Assembly (NCBI GenBank): GCA_031081585.1
Contig: JAVHLY010000013.1
Location: 1 to 64,000, forward strand
DNA: 64,000 bases
Origin: Armatimonadota bacterium
GTDB taxonomy: Bacteria > Sysuimicrobiota > Sysuimicrobiia > Sysuimicrobiales > Humicultoraceae
Direction: 5' to 3'
In this document: positions 14,495 through 23,376 of the stretch, in pieces
Layout: each line of letters opens with the position of its first letter
Position numbering within the stretch: the stretch's first letter is position 1
Made by a program: the position numbers and the translations under genes
Notes under the pieces: generated by a model
The model's input: only the letters and a program-made list of their open reading frames with translations
The model's database searches: none
What the model was told of the DNA's origin: nothing

Positions 14495-16509
14495 GTCAGG
14501 CCGTCCTGGAGCGGGTGGCCCCGGCGGCGGCGCCGGCGGCGCTGGTTCCAGACACCTTCCCGCGCCGCCTGGTCCACAACGCCGCCCGTTTCGGCGACCG
14601 CGTCGCCTTCCGGGAGAAGGCCTTCGGCGTCTGGCGGGAGATCACGTGGCGGGAGTACCTGGAGCACGCCTGCGCCTGCGCCCTGGGGCTGCGGGCGCTG
14701 GGCCTGCGGCGGGGCGACGTCGTGGCCCTGGTCGGCGACAACCGCCCGGAGCTGTACTACCTGGCTATGGGGGCGCAGGCCCTGGGGGCCATCTCCTGCG
14801 GGATGTACCAGGACAGCCTGGCCGAGCAGCTGGCCGAGCTGGTCGACTTCGCCGAGGCCCGCGTGGTCTTCTGCGAGGACCAGGAGCAGACCGACAAGGT
14901 CCTGGCCATGGAGGCGCGCCTGCCGCGCGTCGAGCGCATCATCGTGGAGGACTGGCGGGGCATGTGGCGCTACCGCCACCCCAAGCTGCTGGCCTTCACC
15001 GAGCTGGAACGGCTCGGCCGCGAGGCGGCCCGGGCAGACCCCGCCGCCTTCGACGCCCTGGTGGCCGAGGGCCGGGCGGACGACGTGGCCATCTTCTGCC
15101 TGACCTCGGGCACGACCACGCTGCCCAAGCTGGCCATGCTCTCCCACCGCAACCTGCTCAGCCAGGGGGAGAACTTCCTGGCAGTGGAGCCGCACATCTC
15201 CCCCAGCGACGAGTTCGTCAGCTACCTGCCGTTCGCCTGGATCGGGGAGCAGATGATCTCCTTCACGCTGCACCAGCTGGTGGGCTTCACGGTGAACTTC
15301 CCCGAGGAACCCCACACCAGCCAGCGGGACTTCCGGGAGATCGCCCCGCACTTCACCTTCGCCCCGGCCCGCATCTACGAGGGGCTGCACTCGATGGTGA
15401 CGGTGCGCATGCTCGACGCCGGGTGGCTGCGCCGCACCCTCTACGCCTGGGGGATGGGGGTGGGCAGCCGCATCGTCGACCTGGAGGCCGCCGGCCGCCC
15501 CGTGCCGTGGTGGCTGCGTCTGCTGCGCGTGGCCGCCTACTGGCTGGTGCACCGCCCGGTGCTGGACAAGCTGGGGATGACGCGCATGCGCGTGGCCTGG
15601 AACGGCGGGGCCTCGCTGGGCCCGGACTACTTCCGCTTCTTCCGGGCGCTCGGGCTCAACCTGAAGCAGATCTACGGGCAGACGGAGATCGCCGGGATCT
15701 CCTGCGTCCACCGCGACGGGCAGGTGCGCTTCTGGACCATGGGGGCGCCCATCGCCCACACGGAAGTGCGCCTCTCCGAGGAGGGGGAGATCCTCAGCCG
15801 CAGCCCCTCGGTCTTCCTGGGCTACTTCAAGAACCCCGAGGACACCCGCCGCGCCCTGCGCGACGGGTGGCTCCACTCCGGGGACTACGGGACCCTCGAC
15901 CCCAGCGGCGACATCATCCTCTTCGACCGCATGGGCGACGTCATCGTCACCGCGGACGGCACCCGCGTGGCCCCGCGGGTCATCGAGGACATGCTGAAGT
16001 TCACCCCCTACATCCAGCAGGCCATGGTCGTGGGAGACGGCCGCCCCTACCTGGCCGCCATCCTGAACATCGACCTGGGGAACGTGGGCAAGTGGGCGGA
16101 GGACCGCGGGCTGGCCTACACCTCCTACGCCGACCTCTCCCAGCGCCCCGAGGTCCTGGACCTCCTGGAGGGGCTGGTGCGGGAGACCAACGCCCGACTG
16201 CAGCCGGAGTGGCGCCTGGCCGCCTTCGTCTCCCTCTACAAGGAGTTCCACCCCGACGACGACGAGCTCACCCGCACGCGCAAGCTGCGCCGCCGCCACA
16301 TCCTGGCACGCTACCGCGACCTGGTCGAGGCCATCTACGCTGGGGCGGACCATTTCCAGACGGTGGTGACGGTGCGCTACGAGGACGGCCGCGTGGCCGA
16401 GCTGCGCCCGGTCATGGCGATCCGTCGGGTGGAGTTGTCGCCGGTGGCTGCGCCACCGGCGGCTTCGTCAGGCGCGCCACCGGCCGGCGCCCCGCCCTCC
16501 TCCCCATGA
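14491..16509 (+). CDS. Long-chain-type acyl-CoA synthetase (AMP-binding)
   Basis: 672 residues. Adenylate-forming motifs: LTSGTTTLPKLAMLSHRNL (A3, P-loop-like), QIYGQTEIAG (A5), LHSGDYGTLDPSGDIILFDR (A7/A8), followed by RVAPRVIEDMLKFTPYI. It forms acyl-CoA from a fatty or aryl-alkyl acid, ATP and CoA, and is like FadD15/long-chain types. It sits inside a Liv cassette between livG and livH with 4-base overlaps at both ends, an arrangement seen in several uncultured soil and sediment lineages. It implies that the transported substrate is an acid activated on entry. The Pro/Ala-rich C-terminal 25 residues are unremarkable. Confidence 0.92.
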   Translation: MSQAVLERVAPAAAPAALVPDTFPRRLVHNAARFGDRVAFREKAFGVWREITWREYLEHACACALGLRALGLRRGDVVALVGDNRPELYYLAMGAQALGAISCGMYQDSLAEQLAELVDFAEARVVFCEDQEQTDKVLAMEARLPRVERIIVEDWRGMWRYRHPKLLAFTELERLGREAARADPAAFDALVAEGRADDVAIFCLTSGTTTLPKLAMLSHRNLLSQGENFLAVEPHISPSDEFVSYLPFAWIGEQMISFTLHQLVGFTVNFPEEPHTSQRDFREIAPHFTFAPARIYEGLHSMVTVRMLDAGWLRRTLYAWGMGVGSRIVDLEAAGRPVPWWLRLLRVAAYWLVHRPVLDKLGMTRMRVAWNGGASLGPDYFRFFRALGLNLKQIYGQTEIAGISCVHRDGQVRFWTMGAPIAHTEVRLSEEGEILSRSPSVFLGYFKNPEDTRRALRDGWLHSGDYGTLDPSGDIILFDRMGDVIVTADGTRVAPRVIEDMLKFTPYIQQAMVVGDGRPYLAAILNIDLGNVGKWAEDRGLAYTSYADLSQRPEVLDLLEGLVRETNARLQPEWRLAAFVSLYKEFHPDDDELTRTRKLRRRHILARYRDLVEAIYAGADHFQTVVTVRYEDGRVAELRPVMAIRRVELSPVAAPPAASSGAPPAGAPPSSP

Positions 16510-17441
16510 CCTGGCACTTCATCGCCGAAGGCACCCTCATCGGGCTGGCCGTCGGGGCCATCTACGCCCTCATCGCGCTGGGCTTCGCTCTCCTGTACAA
16601 GTCCACGAAGATCCTCAACCTGGCTCACGGGGAGCTCGTCCTCTTCGGCGGCTACCTGGCCATCGCGCTGAGCACGGCCCTGCCCGGCCCGCCCGTCCTG
16701 GCCTTCGTCCTGGCCGTGCTGGCCACGCTGGCCGCCGCGGCGCTGCTCGGCTTCGCCGTGGAGCGGGCGGTGATGCGCCCGCTGTTCGGGCAGCCGCTCC
16801 TCTCGGTCATCATCGTCACCCTGGCCCTGGGCTACGTCGTGCGCGGCGTCATGGTGGGGCTGTGGGGCGGGGACACCCGCCTCTTCCCACCCGTGGTGCC
16901 CACCGGCGTCTTCCGCCTCCCCCTGCCGCGCCTCGAGGCGCTGGCCGTCCCCCAGGTGGGCGTGTGGGCGGCGCTGGTGGCCGCGGTGCTGCTCGTGGTC
17001 TTCTCGCTCTTCTTCCGCTACTCCCTGTGGGGGATCGCCATGCGGGCGGCGGCCAACGAGCAGCTCACCGCCTCCGCCCTGGGCGTGAGCCTGAAGCGGG
17101 TCTTCGCCGTGGCCTGGGCCTTCGCCGCCGCCGCGGCCTCCGTGGGCGGCATCCTGCTGGGCCTGTGGCTGGGGGTGAACTTCGCGCTCGGCTTCGTCGG
17201 GCTCAAGGCCCTGGCCGCGGTCATCCTGGGCGGGCTGGACAGCATCGCCGGCGCCATCCTGGGCGGGGTCATCATCGGCGTGACCGAGAACCTGCTCGGC
17301 GCCTACATCGACGCCCGCGTCCGGCTCTTCGGCGTGCCGCTGCACGGCTTCAAGGAGATCACGCCTTTCCTGATCATCCTGCTGGTGCTGCTGGTCCGCC
17401 CCTACGGCCTGTTTGGCACCGAGCACGTGGAGCGGCTCTGA
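16506..17441 (+). CDS. livH: Liv-type ABC transporter permease LivH
   Basis: 311 residues and about eight membrane helices. LivH marks: GAIYALIALGFALLYKSTKILNLAHG, MRPLFGQPLLSVIIVTLALGY, MRAAANEQLTASALGV (cytoplasmic coupling loop), and LKALAAVILGGLDSIAGAILGG. It forms the inner-membrane channel with LivM. ATG overlaps the synthetase stop (ATGA), and its own TGA overlaps the livM ATG (TGATG), so translation is coupled across livG-acs-livH-livM. Confidence 0.95.
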   Translation: MTWHFIAEGTLIGLAVGAIYALIALGFALLYKSTKILNLAHGELVLFGGYLAIALSTALPGPPVLAFVLAVLATLAAAALLGFAVERAVMRPLFGQPLLSVIIVTLALGYVVRGVMVGLWGGDTRLFPPVVPTGVFRLPLPRLEALAVPQVGVWAALVAAVLLVVFSLFFRYSLWGIAMRAAANEQLTASALGVSLKRVFAVAWAFAAAAASVGGILLGLWLGVNFALGFVGLKALAAVILGGLDSIAGAILGGVIIGVTENLLGAYIDARVRLFGVPLHGFKEITPFLIILLVLLVRPYGLFGTEHVERL

Positions 17442-18478
17442 TGGCGGTCCGGCCGGCCGGCACCTTCAAGACCACCTATGCGGCCGACATGGCCCTGCTG
17501 GACACGCGCTTCGACCAGGTGGGCTTCGCCCTGCTCCTCCTGGCGCTGCTGCTGGCGCCCTGGTGGCTGGGGCGCTACCTCTTCCTGTTGAACGCCATCG
17601 GCATCTTCGCCATCGGGGCGGTGGGGCTGTCGCTGCTCACGGGCTTCGGCGGGCAGATCTCGCTGGGGCACGCCGCCTTCATGGCGGTGGGGGCCTACAC
17701 CTCCTGGCTGCTCACCCAGCACGGGATCCCCTTCCTCCTGGCCCTGCCCCTGGCCGGGGGAACCGCCTTCGCCTTCGGGGCGGTGGTGGGGCTGCCCTCG
17801 CTGCGCATCAAGGGGCTCTACCTGGCCATCGCCACGCTGGCCTTCCAGTTCGTCCTTGACTACGTCATCGTGCACGCCTGGGGAGCCGGCGGGGGCAACG
17901 TCGTCATCGGCCCGAGCCTCTTCGGCTACGCGGTCCGCACCGAGCGCCAGTTCTACTACCTGCTCCTGCCGCTGTGGCTGGGGGCGGGGATCTTCGCCGC
18001 CAACCTGGTGCGCGGCCGCGTGGGGCTGGCCCTCATGGCCATCCGCGACCGCGACTACGCCGCCCAGGTCCTGGGGGTGCCGCTACTCTACTATAAGACG
18101 CTGGCGTTTGCGCTGGCCGCCTTCTACGCCGGCGTGGCCGGCAGCCTCTTCGCCCACTACAACCGGGTCATCACCAACGAGCACTTCACCATCGGCCAGT
18201 CCATCGACTACATCGCCATGGTCGTCCTGGGGGGCCTGGGGAGCGTCTGGGGGCCGCACCTGGGGGCGGCGCTGGTCATCTCCCTCACCCAGGTCCTGAA
18301 GATCCTCACCCCGGCGCTGGTGAACCTCCTCCCGGCCTTCGGGCGTGTGGCCACGCCGCTGCGCGAGGTGGTCTTCGGGGCGCTCCTCATCGGGCTGCTC
18401 ATCTGGGAGCCGGGAGGCCTGGCCATGCTCTGCCGCAAGCTCAAGCGCTACCTCGACCTCTGGCCCTTCCCGTATTAA
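17441..18478 (+). CDS. livM: Liv-type ABC transporter permease LivM
   Basis: 345 residues. LivM marks: LSLLTGFGGQISLGHAAFMAVGAY, LRIKGLYLAIATLAFQF, LMAIRDRDYAAQVLGV (coupling loop) and YIAMVVLGGLGSVWGPHLGAAL. It is the partner of LivH. The N-terminal 35 residues before the first helix are cytoplasmic. The run ends at 18478. A weak GC hairpin without a T-run follows before the glycosyltransferase at 18558. Confidence 0.95.
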   Translation: MAVRPAGTFKTTYAADMALLDTRFDQVGFALLLLALLLAPWWLGRYLFLLNAIGIFAIGAVGLSLLTGFGGQISLGHAAFMAVGAYTSWLLTQHGIPFLLALPLAGGTAFAFGAVVGLPSLRIKGLYLAIATLAFQFVLDYVIVHAWGAGGGNVVIGPSLFGYAVRTERQFYYLLLPLWLGAGIFAANLVRGRVGLALMAIRDRDYAAQVLGVPLLYYKTLAFALAAFYAGVAGSLFAHYNRVITNEHFTIGQSIDYIAMVVLGGLGSVWGPHLGAALVISLTQVLKILTPALVNLLPAFGRVATPLREVVFGALLIGLLIWEPGGLAMLCRKLKRYLDLWPFPY

Positions 18479-18557
18479 CGTTTCATAACGGTCCCGGAGT
18501 CTGCCGGGCCCGACCCGTAGAATCACAGTATCCGAAGCCCAAGGTAGGGGAGCATCC

Positions 18558-19607
18558 ATGCGCATCGCCCAGATCGCCCCGTTGTACGAGAGCGTCCCGC
18601 CGAGGATGTACGGCGGAACGGAGCGCGTCGTCTACGGCCTGACCGAGGAGCTGGTCCGTCGCGGGCACGAGGTCGTCCTCTTCGCCTCGGGGGACAGCCA
18701 GACCTCGGCCACCCTCGTCCCCTGCGCCGATCGCGGACTGCGCCTGGACGGCACGGTGCGAGACTACCACGCCTACACCATGATCCAGCTCGGCATGGTC
18801 TACGAGCGGGCGGAGGCGTTCGACCTCATCCACAACCACGTGGACTACTTCGCCTTCCCCTTCACCCGGCTCACCCGCGTCCCCACGGTGACGACGCTCC
18901 ACGGCCGGCTGGACCTGCCGGAGGTGGAGCGCGTGCACGCCCACTTCCCCGACCTTCCCATGGTCTCCATCAGCTACGCCCAGCGCGTGCACCTGCCGCG
19001 GGCGCGCTGGGTGGCCAACGTCTACAACGGCATCACCCCGGAGCACTTCACCCTGCGCCGGGAGCCGGGGACCTACCTGGCCTTCCTGGGGCGGGTGAGC
19101 CTGGAGAAGCGGCTGGACCGGGCCATCGAGATCGCCCGCGCCGTGGACATGCCGCTCAAGGTAGCGGCCAAGATCGACCCGGCCGACCGGGAGTACTACG
19201 AGTACGCCATCAAGCCCCTGCTCCGCCACCCGCTGGTGGAGTTCATCGGGGAAATCGACGAGGTGCAGAAGGACGACTTCCTCGGCAACGCCTACGCCTA
19301 CCTCTTCCCCATCGACTGGCCCGAGCCGTTCGGCATCACCATGATCGAGGCGATGGCCACGGGTACCCCGGTCATCGCCATGGCCTGCGGCTCGGTGCCC
19401 GAGGTGGTGGCGCACGGGGTGACCGGCTTCGTCTGCCGGAGCATCGACGAGATGGTCGCCGCGGTGCGGCGCGTCCCGGAGCTCTCCCGGGAGGCCTGCC
19501 GCCGCCACGTGGAGGAGCATTTCACCGTCCGCCACATGGCCGACGGGTACGAGGCCGTCTACCGCGCGCTGGTGGAGACCCCTGTGGAGCCGCGGCTGAT
19601 CGCCTGA
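18558..19607 (+). CDS. GT4-type glycosyltransferase
   Basis: 349 residues, two Rossmann lobes (GT-B fold). APLYESVPPRMYGGTERVVYGL gives the donor-lobe glycine loop; YNGITPEHF and FLGRVSLEKRLDRAIEIA start the C-lobe; the EX7E motif is in EPFGITMIEAMATGTPVI. These enzymes transfer a sugar from a nucleotide donor with retention. It is one base before, and probably co-transcribed with, a glycogen-debranching-type glucosidase, suggesting storage or stress glucan metabolism. ATG at 18558 has GGGGAG eight bases upstream. TAGAAT at about 18516-18521 may be a -10, but no clear -35 is seen. Confidence 0.88.
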   Translation: MRIAQIAPLYESVPPRMYGGTERVVYGLTEELVRRGHEVVLFASGDSQTSATLVPCADRGLRLDGTVRDYHAYTMIQLGMVYERAEAFDLIHNHVDYFAFPFTRLTRVPTVTTLHGRLDLPEVERVHAHFPDLPMVSISYAQRVHLPRARWVANVYNGITPEHFTLRREPGTYLAFLGRVSLEKRLDRAIEIARAVDMPLKVAAKIDPADREYYEYAIKPLLRHPLVEFIGEIDEVQKDDFLGNAYAYLFPIDWPEPFGITMIEAMATGTPVIAMACGSVPEVVAHGVTGFVCRSIDEMVAAVRRVPELSREACRRHVEEHFTVRHMADGYEAVYRALVETPVEPRLIA

Positions 19608-19608
19608 G

Positions 19609-21765
19609 ATGCCGGTCCGCATCCAGCTCGGCCCGCCGCACATCGCGCTGGCGGAAGGGAGCAGCCTCTTCGTCACCGCCCCCGACGGCTCCATCGAGCC
19701 GGGCAAGGAGCAGGGCTTCTTCGTCCAGGACACCCGCCTGCTCTCCCGCTACCGGCTCCGCATCGGCCGGCGCAACTGGCTCCTCGTCTCCTCGGCCCCC
19801 GTCACCCACTACTCGGCCCAGCTCTTCTTCGTGAACCCGGGGCTGGAGACGCCGCAGGGCATCGTCCGACAGCAGACGCTGGCCCTCACCGTGGAGCGGA
19901 CCCTGCGCGGCGGCGTGCACGAGGACCTGGAGCTGCTGAACTACGGGGCCCGGCCGGTGACGATCCCCTTCGCCGTGGAGGCGGCCTGCGACTTCGCCGA
20001 CCTCTTCGAGGTGCGCGGGCTGCACGTCCCCTACCGGCGGACGGTGCACGCCACCGTGGCCGCCGACGGCGGCCGCCCCGAGCTGCGCTGGACCTACGAG
20101 CGGGAGGACTTCCGCCGGGGGCTGCGCCTGGTGGTGGCGCGCAGCGACACCCCGCCCCGCCCCGCGCCGGGGCGCCTGGCCTGGGAGGTGACCCTGGCCC
20201 CCCGGGAGCGGTGGCAGGCCTGCCTCCACCTCATCCCCGTCCTGGGGACGGAGGCCATCCCCGGCCCGGAGACCTGCCACGGCACGCTGCTGGACGAGCT
20301 GGAGGAGCGCCGCTCCCGCTGGTACCGCTCGGTGGCGGGCTGCGAGACCCCCAACGACGACGTGCGCCACGCCTACCGGCAGGCGGTGGACGACATCACC
20401 GTCCTGCGCCTGACCGCGGCCGACTCCCCGGTGGAGCACTCCGTGGTGGCGGCCGGCATCCCCTGGTTCGCCACGCTGTTTGGCCGGGACAGCCTGATCA
20501 TCAGCCTGCAGACCCTGCCGGTCACCCGCCAGTTCGCGCCGGCGGTGCTGCGGCAGCTCGGGGCGCTCCAGGCCACCACGGTGGACGACTGGCGCGACGC
20601 CCAGCCCGGCAAGATCCTGCACGAGGTGCGCCACGGGGAGCTGGCCCACTTCCACGAGATCCCCCACACCCCCTACTACGGCACGGCCGACGCCACGCCG
20701 CTGTACCTGATCACTCTGCACGAGACCTACCGCTGGCTCGGCGACCTCGACCTGGTCCGGGAGCTGCTGCCGGTGGCGGAGCGGGCGCTGGCCTGGGTGG
20801 ACCGCTACGGCGACCTGGACGGCGACGGGTTCCAGGAGTACAAACGGCGCTCCCCGCGCGGCATCCGCCACCAGGGGTGGAAGGACTCCGGGCAGGGGGT
20901 GGTCCACGCCGACGGGAGCAACGTCGAGCCGCCGGTGGCGCTCGTGGAGCTGCAGGGCTACGTCTACGACGCCAAGCGGCGGATGGCGGAGCTGTACGAG
21001 GCCCTGGAGCGCCCGGACGACGCCGAGCGGCTGCGGCAGGAGGCGGCGGCGCTGCGCGAGCGCTTCGCCAAGTTCTACTGGTGGCCGGAGGAGGAGACCT
21101 TCTACTTCGCCCTGGACGGGGAGAAGCGCCCCGTGCGCAGCGTGGTGAGCAACGCCGGGCACGCGCTCTGGTCGGCCATCGCCCGCCCCGACCACGCCCG
21201 CGGGGTGGTGCGGCGGCTGATGGCCCCGGACATGTTCAGCGGTTGGGGACTCCGCACCCTCAGCGCCCTCCACCCCGCCTTCAACCCCTTCGCCTACCAG
21301 GTGGGGGCCATCTGGCCGCACGACAACAGCCTGATCGCCCTGGGGTTCAAGCGGTATGGGTTCGTCGCTGAGGCGCTGCAGGTGGCGCAGGGGATCTTCG
21401 ACGCCGCTGCGTTCTTCCAGTCGCACCAGCTGCCCGAGCTGTTCGCCGGGCTGCCGCGCGGCCCGCGCTCCTTCCCCGTGCAGTACCTGGAGGCGAACAT
21501 CCCGCAGGGGTGGGCGGCGGGGTCGGTCTTCCTGCTGCTGCGGATGATCCTGGGGCTGCGCGCCGACGCCCCGCGCCAGCGCCTCCTCCTCCACCCCACC
21601 CTGCCCCCCTGGCTGCCGCGCCTGCGCCTGACCCGCCTGCGCCTGGGGCGGGCGCGCTTCGACCTGGAGGCCTGGCGGGACGGGGAGGCGACGCGCTGGG
21701 CCCTGGAGGTCCACGAAGGCACCGTGGAGGCGGTGGAGGTGCCCTGGTCGCCAGAGGAAGTTTGA
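19609..21765 (+). CDS. Amylo-alpha-1,6-glucosidase / glycogen-debranching-type protein
   Basis: 718 residues. The N-terminal domain (about 15-250) resembles the bacterial glycogen debranching N-terminal fold with EQGFFVQDTRLLSRYRL. The (alpha/alpha)6 barrel (about 270-690) contains GIPWFATLFGRDSLIISLQTL, GWKDSG(Q)GVVHADGS and WPHDNSLIALGFKRYG, typical of this GH family, with acidic residues in FGRDS and KDSG. Members remove alpha-1,6 branches or act on related oligosaccharides; the natural substrate is uncertain. No signal peptide is seen, so it acts in the cytoplasm. It is separated by one base from the glycosyltransferase. Confidence 0.87.
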   Translation: MPVRIQLGPPHIALAEGSSLFVTAPDGSIEPGKEQGFFVQDTRLLSRYRLRIGRRNWLLVSSAPVTHYSAQLFFVNPGLETPQGIVRQQTLALTVERTLRGGVHEDLELLNYGARPVTIPFAVEAACDFADLFEVRGLHVPYRRTVHATVAADGGRPELRWTYEREDFRRGLRLVVARSDTPPRPAPGRLAWEVTLAPRERWQACLHLIPVLGTEAIPGPETCHGTLLDELEERRSRWYRSVAGCETPNDDVRHAYRQAVDDITVLRLTAADSPVEHSVVAAGIPWFATLFGRDSLIISLQTLPVTRQFAPAVLRQLGALQATTVDDWRDAQPGKILHEVRHGELAHFHEIPHTPYYGTADATPLYLITLHETYRWLGDLDLVRELLPVAERALAWVDRYGDLDGDGFQEYKRRSPRGIRHQGWKDSGQGVVHADGSNVEPPVALVELQGYVYDAKRRMAELYEALERPDDAERLRQEAAALRERFAKFYWWPEEETFYFALDGEKRPVRSVVSNAGHALWSAIARPDHARGVVRRLMAPDMFSGWGLRTLSALHPAFNPFAYQVGAIWPHDNSLIALGFKRYGFVAEALQVAQGIFDAAAFFQSHQLPELFAGLPRGPRSFPVQYLEANIPQGWAAGSVFLLLRMILGLRADAPRQRLLLHPTLPPWLPRLRLTRLRLGRARFDLEAWRDGEATRWALEVHEGTVEAVEVPWSPEEV

Positions 21766-21779
21766 TGCTTCTGCACTTA

Positions 21780-21817
21780 GGCATCTTGACATCAAGATGC
21801 TCATATGAGAAGATGCC
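21780..21817 (+). promoter_or_regulatory. Operator/promoter of the toxin-antitoxin module
   Basis: GCATCTTGA-CA-TCAAGATGC (21781-21800) is a perfect inverted repeat with 9-bp arms. The same half-site recurs as AAGATGCC at 21810-21817, which mirrors GGCATCTT at 21780-21787. The palindrome overlaps TTGACA (21786-21791), a consensus -35. A GAAGAT at 21809-21814 gives 17-bp spacing but is a weak -10. Placement just before the RHH antitoxin ATG at 21824 fits autorepression by the antitoxin or its complex with the toxin. Confidence 0.7.
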
Positions 21818-21823
21818 TTCACG

Positions 21824-22096
21824 ATGAGAACCACCATGGACCTGCCCGAAGACCTCTACAGGACGCTGAAGGCCAGGGCCGCCATCCAGGGATTGACGGT
21901 ACGGGAGCTCGTCAGGCGGTTGATCGAGCAGGGGCTACGCCAGGCTTCTGTGGACGAGACCTCAGTCAGACACGGGCCGCCTCCGGTGATCATCCCTCCT
22001 CGGGGCGTTCCCATCCCCGCACTGCCTCGAGCCAAGCTCCACCGGCTGGAGGAAGAGGAAGACGAAGAGCGTCATGGCCGATTTGCTGGACGTTAG
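21824..22096 (+). CDS. Ribbon-helix-helix antitoxin (VapB-like)
   Basis: 90 residues. MRTTMDLPEDLYRTLKARAA starts with the beta-strand and helix of a CopG/RHH DNA-binding domain (residues 1-42). The Pro-rich middle and acidic LEEEEDEERHG tail would wrap the toxin. It represses its own promoter and neutralises the downstream PIN protein. Its stop lies 23 bases inside the toxin gene, giving tight coupling. The base composition is less GC-rich than its neighbours, which fits acquired DNA. Confidence 0.85.
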   Translation: MRTTMDLPEDLYRTLKARAAIQGLTVRELVRRLIEQGLRQASVDETSVRHGPPPVIIPPRGVPIPALPRAKLHRLEEEEDEERHGRFAGR

Positions 22097-22502
22097 CGTC
22101 TGGCTCCCGCTGACGGCCCCCGACCATGTCCACCACGCCCGGGCCAGGCGCTATTGGGAGGTGGAGGCGGCCGATCAGGTTGCCTTCTGCCGCTCGACCG
22201 CCCTCGCGCTGCTCCGACTGCTCACGAACGCTCGACTCCTGGGAGACGCAGCCCTGGACGGTGCGACGGCCTGGCAGGCGCTGACCACACTGCTGGCCCT
22301 CCCCCGGGTGACCTTCCTCCCGGAGCCCGCCCAGGTGGACGTCTGGCTGGCCGAGTGGAGCGGATCCCTGGATGTGCGCGGAGGGCAGTGGACGGACGCC
22401 TACCTGGCGGCCTTCGCCGCCGCGGGGGGCCATCGCCTGGTGGCCTTTGACGCCGACTTCCACCGCTACCCGGGGCTGGCCTTCCTCCACCTGACGCCCT
22501 GA
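22074..22502 (+). CDS. PIN-domain ribonuclease toxin (VapC-like)
   Basis: 142 residues. PIN motifs: LLDVSVWLPL with the first Asp, CRSTALALLRLLTN (second region; the acidic residue common here is replaced by Ala/Leu, as in the subgroup with TQLGFLRLLTN-like sequences), WTDAYLAAFAAAGG with the third Asp, and LVAFDADF with the last. VapC toxins cleave tRNA or rRNA with Mg2+. The gene ends 5 bases from the convergent livF stop. Confidence 0.88.
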   Translation: MADLLDVSVWLPLTAPDHVHHARARRYWEVEAADQVAFCRSTALALLRLLTNARLLGDAALDGATAWQALTTLLALPRVTFLPEPAQVDVWLAEWSGSLDVRGGQWTDAYLAAFAAAGGHRLVAFDADFHRYPGLAFLHLTP

Positions 22503-22507
22503 GGGCC

Positions 22508-23296
22508 TCAAGCCAGCCAGCGCTTCCGCCGCTTGTAGCTCTTCACCTCCGTGTAGCGGCGCCGGCCGGCGTGGCTCATCCCCAGGTAGAACTCCTTGAC
22601 GTCGGCGTCCTCGCGCAGCCGCTCGGCCGCCCCGTCCAGCACGATCTTGCCGTTCTCCATCACGTAGCCGTAGGTGGCGAGCTGCAGGGCCATGTGGGCG
22701 TTCTGCTCGACCAGGAGGATCGTCACGCCTTCCTGCGCGTTGAGGCGGCGCACCAGCTCGAAGATCTCCCGGGCCACGATGGGCGCCAGACCCAGGCTGG
22801 GCTCGTCGAGGAGGAGCAGGCGCGGGCGGGCCATCATGGCGCAGCCGATGGCCAGCATCTGCTGCTCCCCGCCGGAGAGGTAGCCCGCGCGCACGCGCCG
22901 GCGCTCGCGCAGGCGCGGGAAGTACGTGTAGACGAGCTCGAGGCCCTCGCGTGCCCGCGCGCCGCGGTGCAGGGCCGCGCCCACCAGCAGGTTCTCCTCC
23001 GCGCTCAGCTCCTCGAAGAGGCGGCGCCCCTCGCGCACCATGACGATGCCCAGGCGGGCCACCTCCTCGGGCAGGCGGTTCTCGATGCGCCGCCCCTCGA
23101 ACTCGATCGCCCCGCGGGTCACCTCACCCCGCTCCAGCCGGACGAGCCCCGAGATGGCCTTGAGGGTCGTGGTCTTGCCGGCGCCGTTCGCCCCGATGAG
23201 GGCGGTGATCCGGCCGGCGGGGACGGTCAGGGAGACCCCCTTGAGGACGAGGATGGTCCCCCAGTAGACGACCTCGATGTTGTTCACCGCGAGCAT
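22508..23296 (-). CDS. livF: Liv-type ABC transporter ATP-binding protein LivF
   Basis: 262 residues. Walker A GANGAGKTTTLKAISGLV, VREGRRLFEELSAEENLL (Q-loop region), signature YLSGGEQQMLAIG, Walker B RLLLLDEPSLGLAP, switch VEQNAHMAL. It has a basic C-terminal extension (YTEVKSYKRRKRWLA) that the other LivF in this window lacks. It pairs with the binding protein upstream. With the divergently placed livG-acs-livH-livM run (13.6-18.5 kb), it makes one complete uptake system split by other genes. ATG at 23296 is the conserved start; an open frame reaching 25009 is spurious. Confidence 0.92.
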   Translation of the reverse strand: MLAVNNIEVVYWGTILVLKGVSLTVPAGRITALIGANGAGKTTTLKAISGLVRLERGEVTRGAIEFEGRRIENRLPEEVARLGIVMVREGRRLFEELSAEENLLVGAALHRGARAREGLELVYTYFPRLRERRRVRAGYLSGGEQQMLAIGCAMMARPRLLLLDEPSLGLAPIVAREIFELVRRLNAQEGVTILLVEQNAHMALQLATYGYVMENGKIVLDGAAERLREDADVKEFYLGMSHAGRRRYTEVKSYKRRKRWLA

Positions 23297-23376
23297 GGCG
23301 GAGGGTGGGTCGGGCACGGCACCGGTCAGCCGCCACGCCGCGGCGGATCGCGACGCCGCGCCCGACGCCGACGCGG

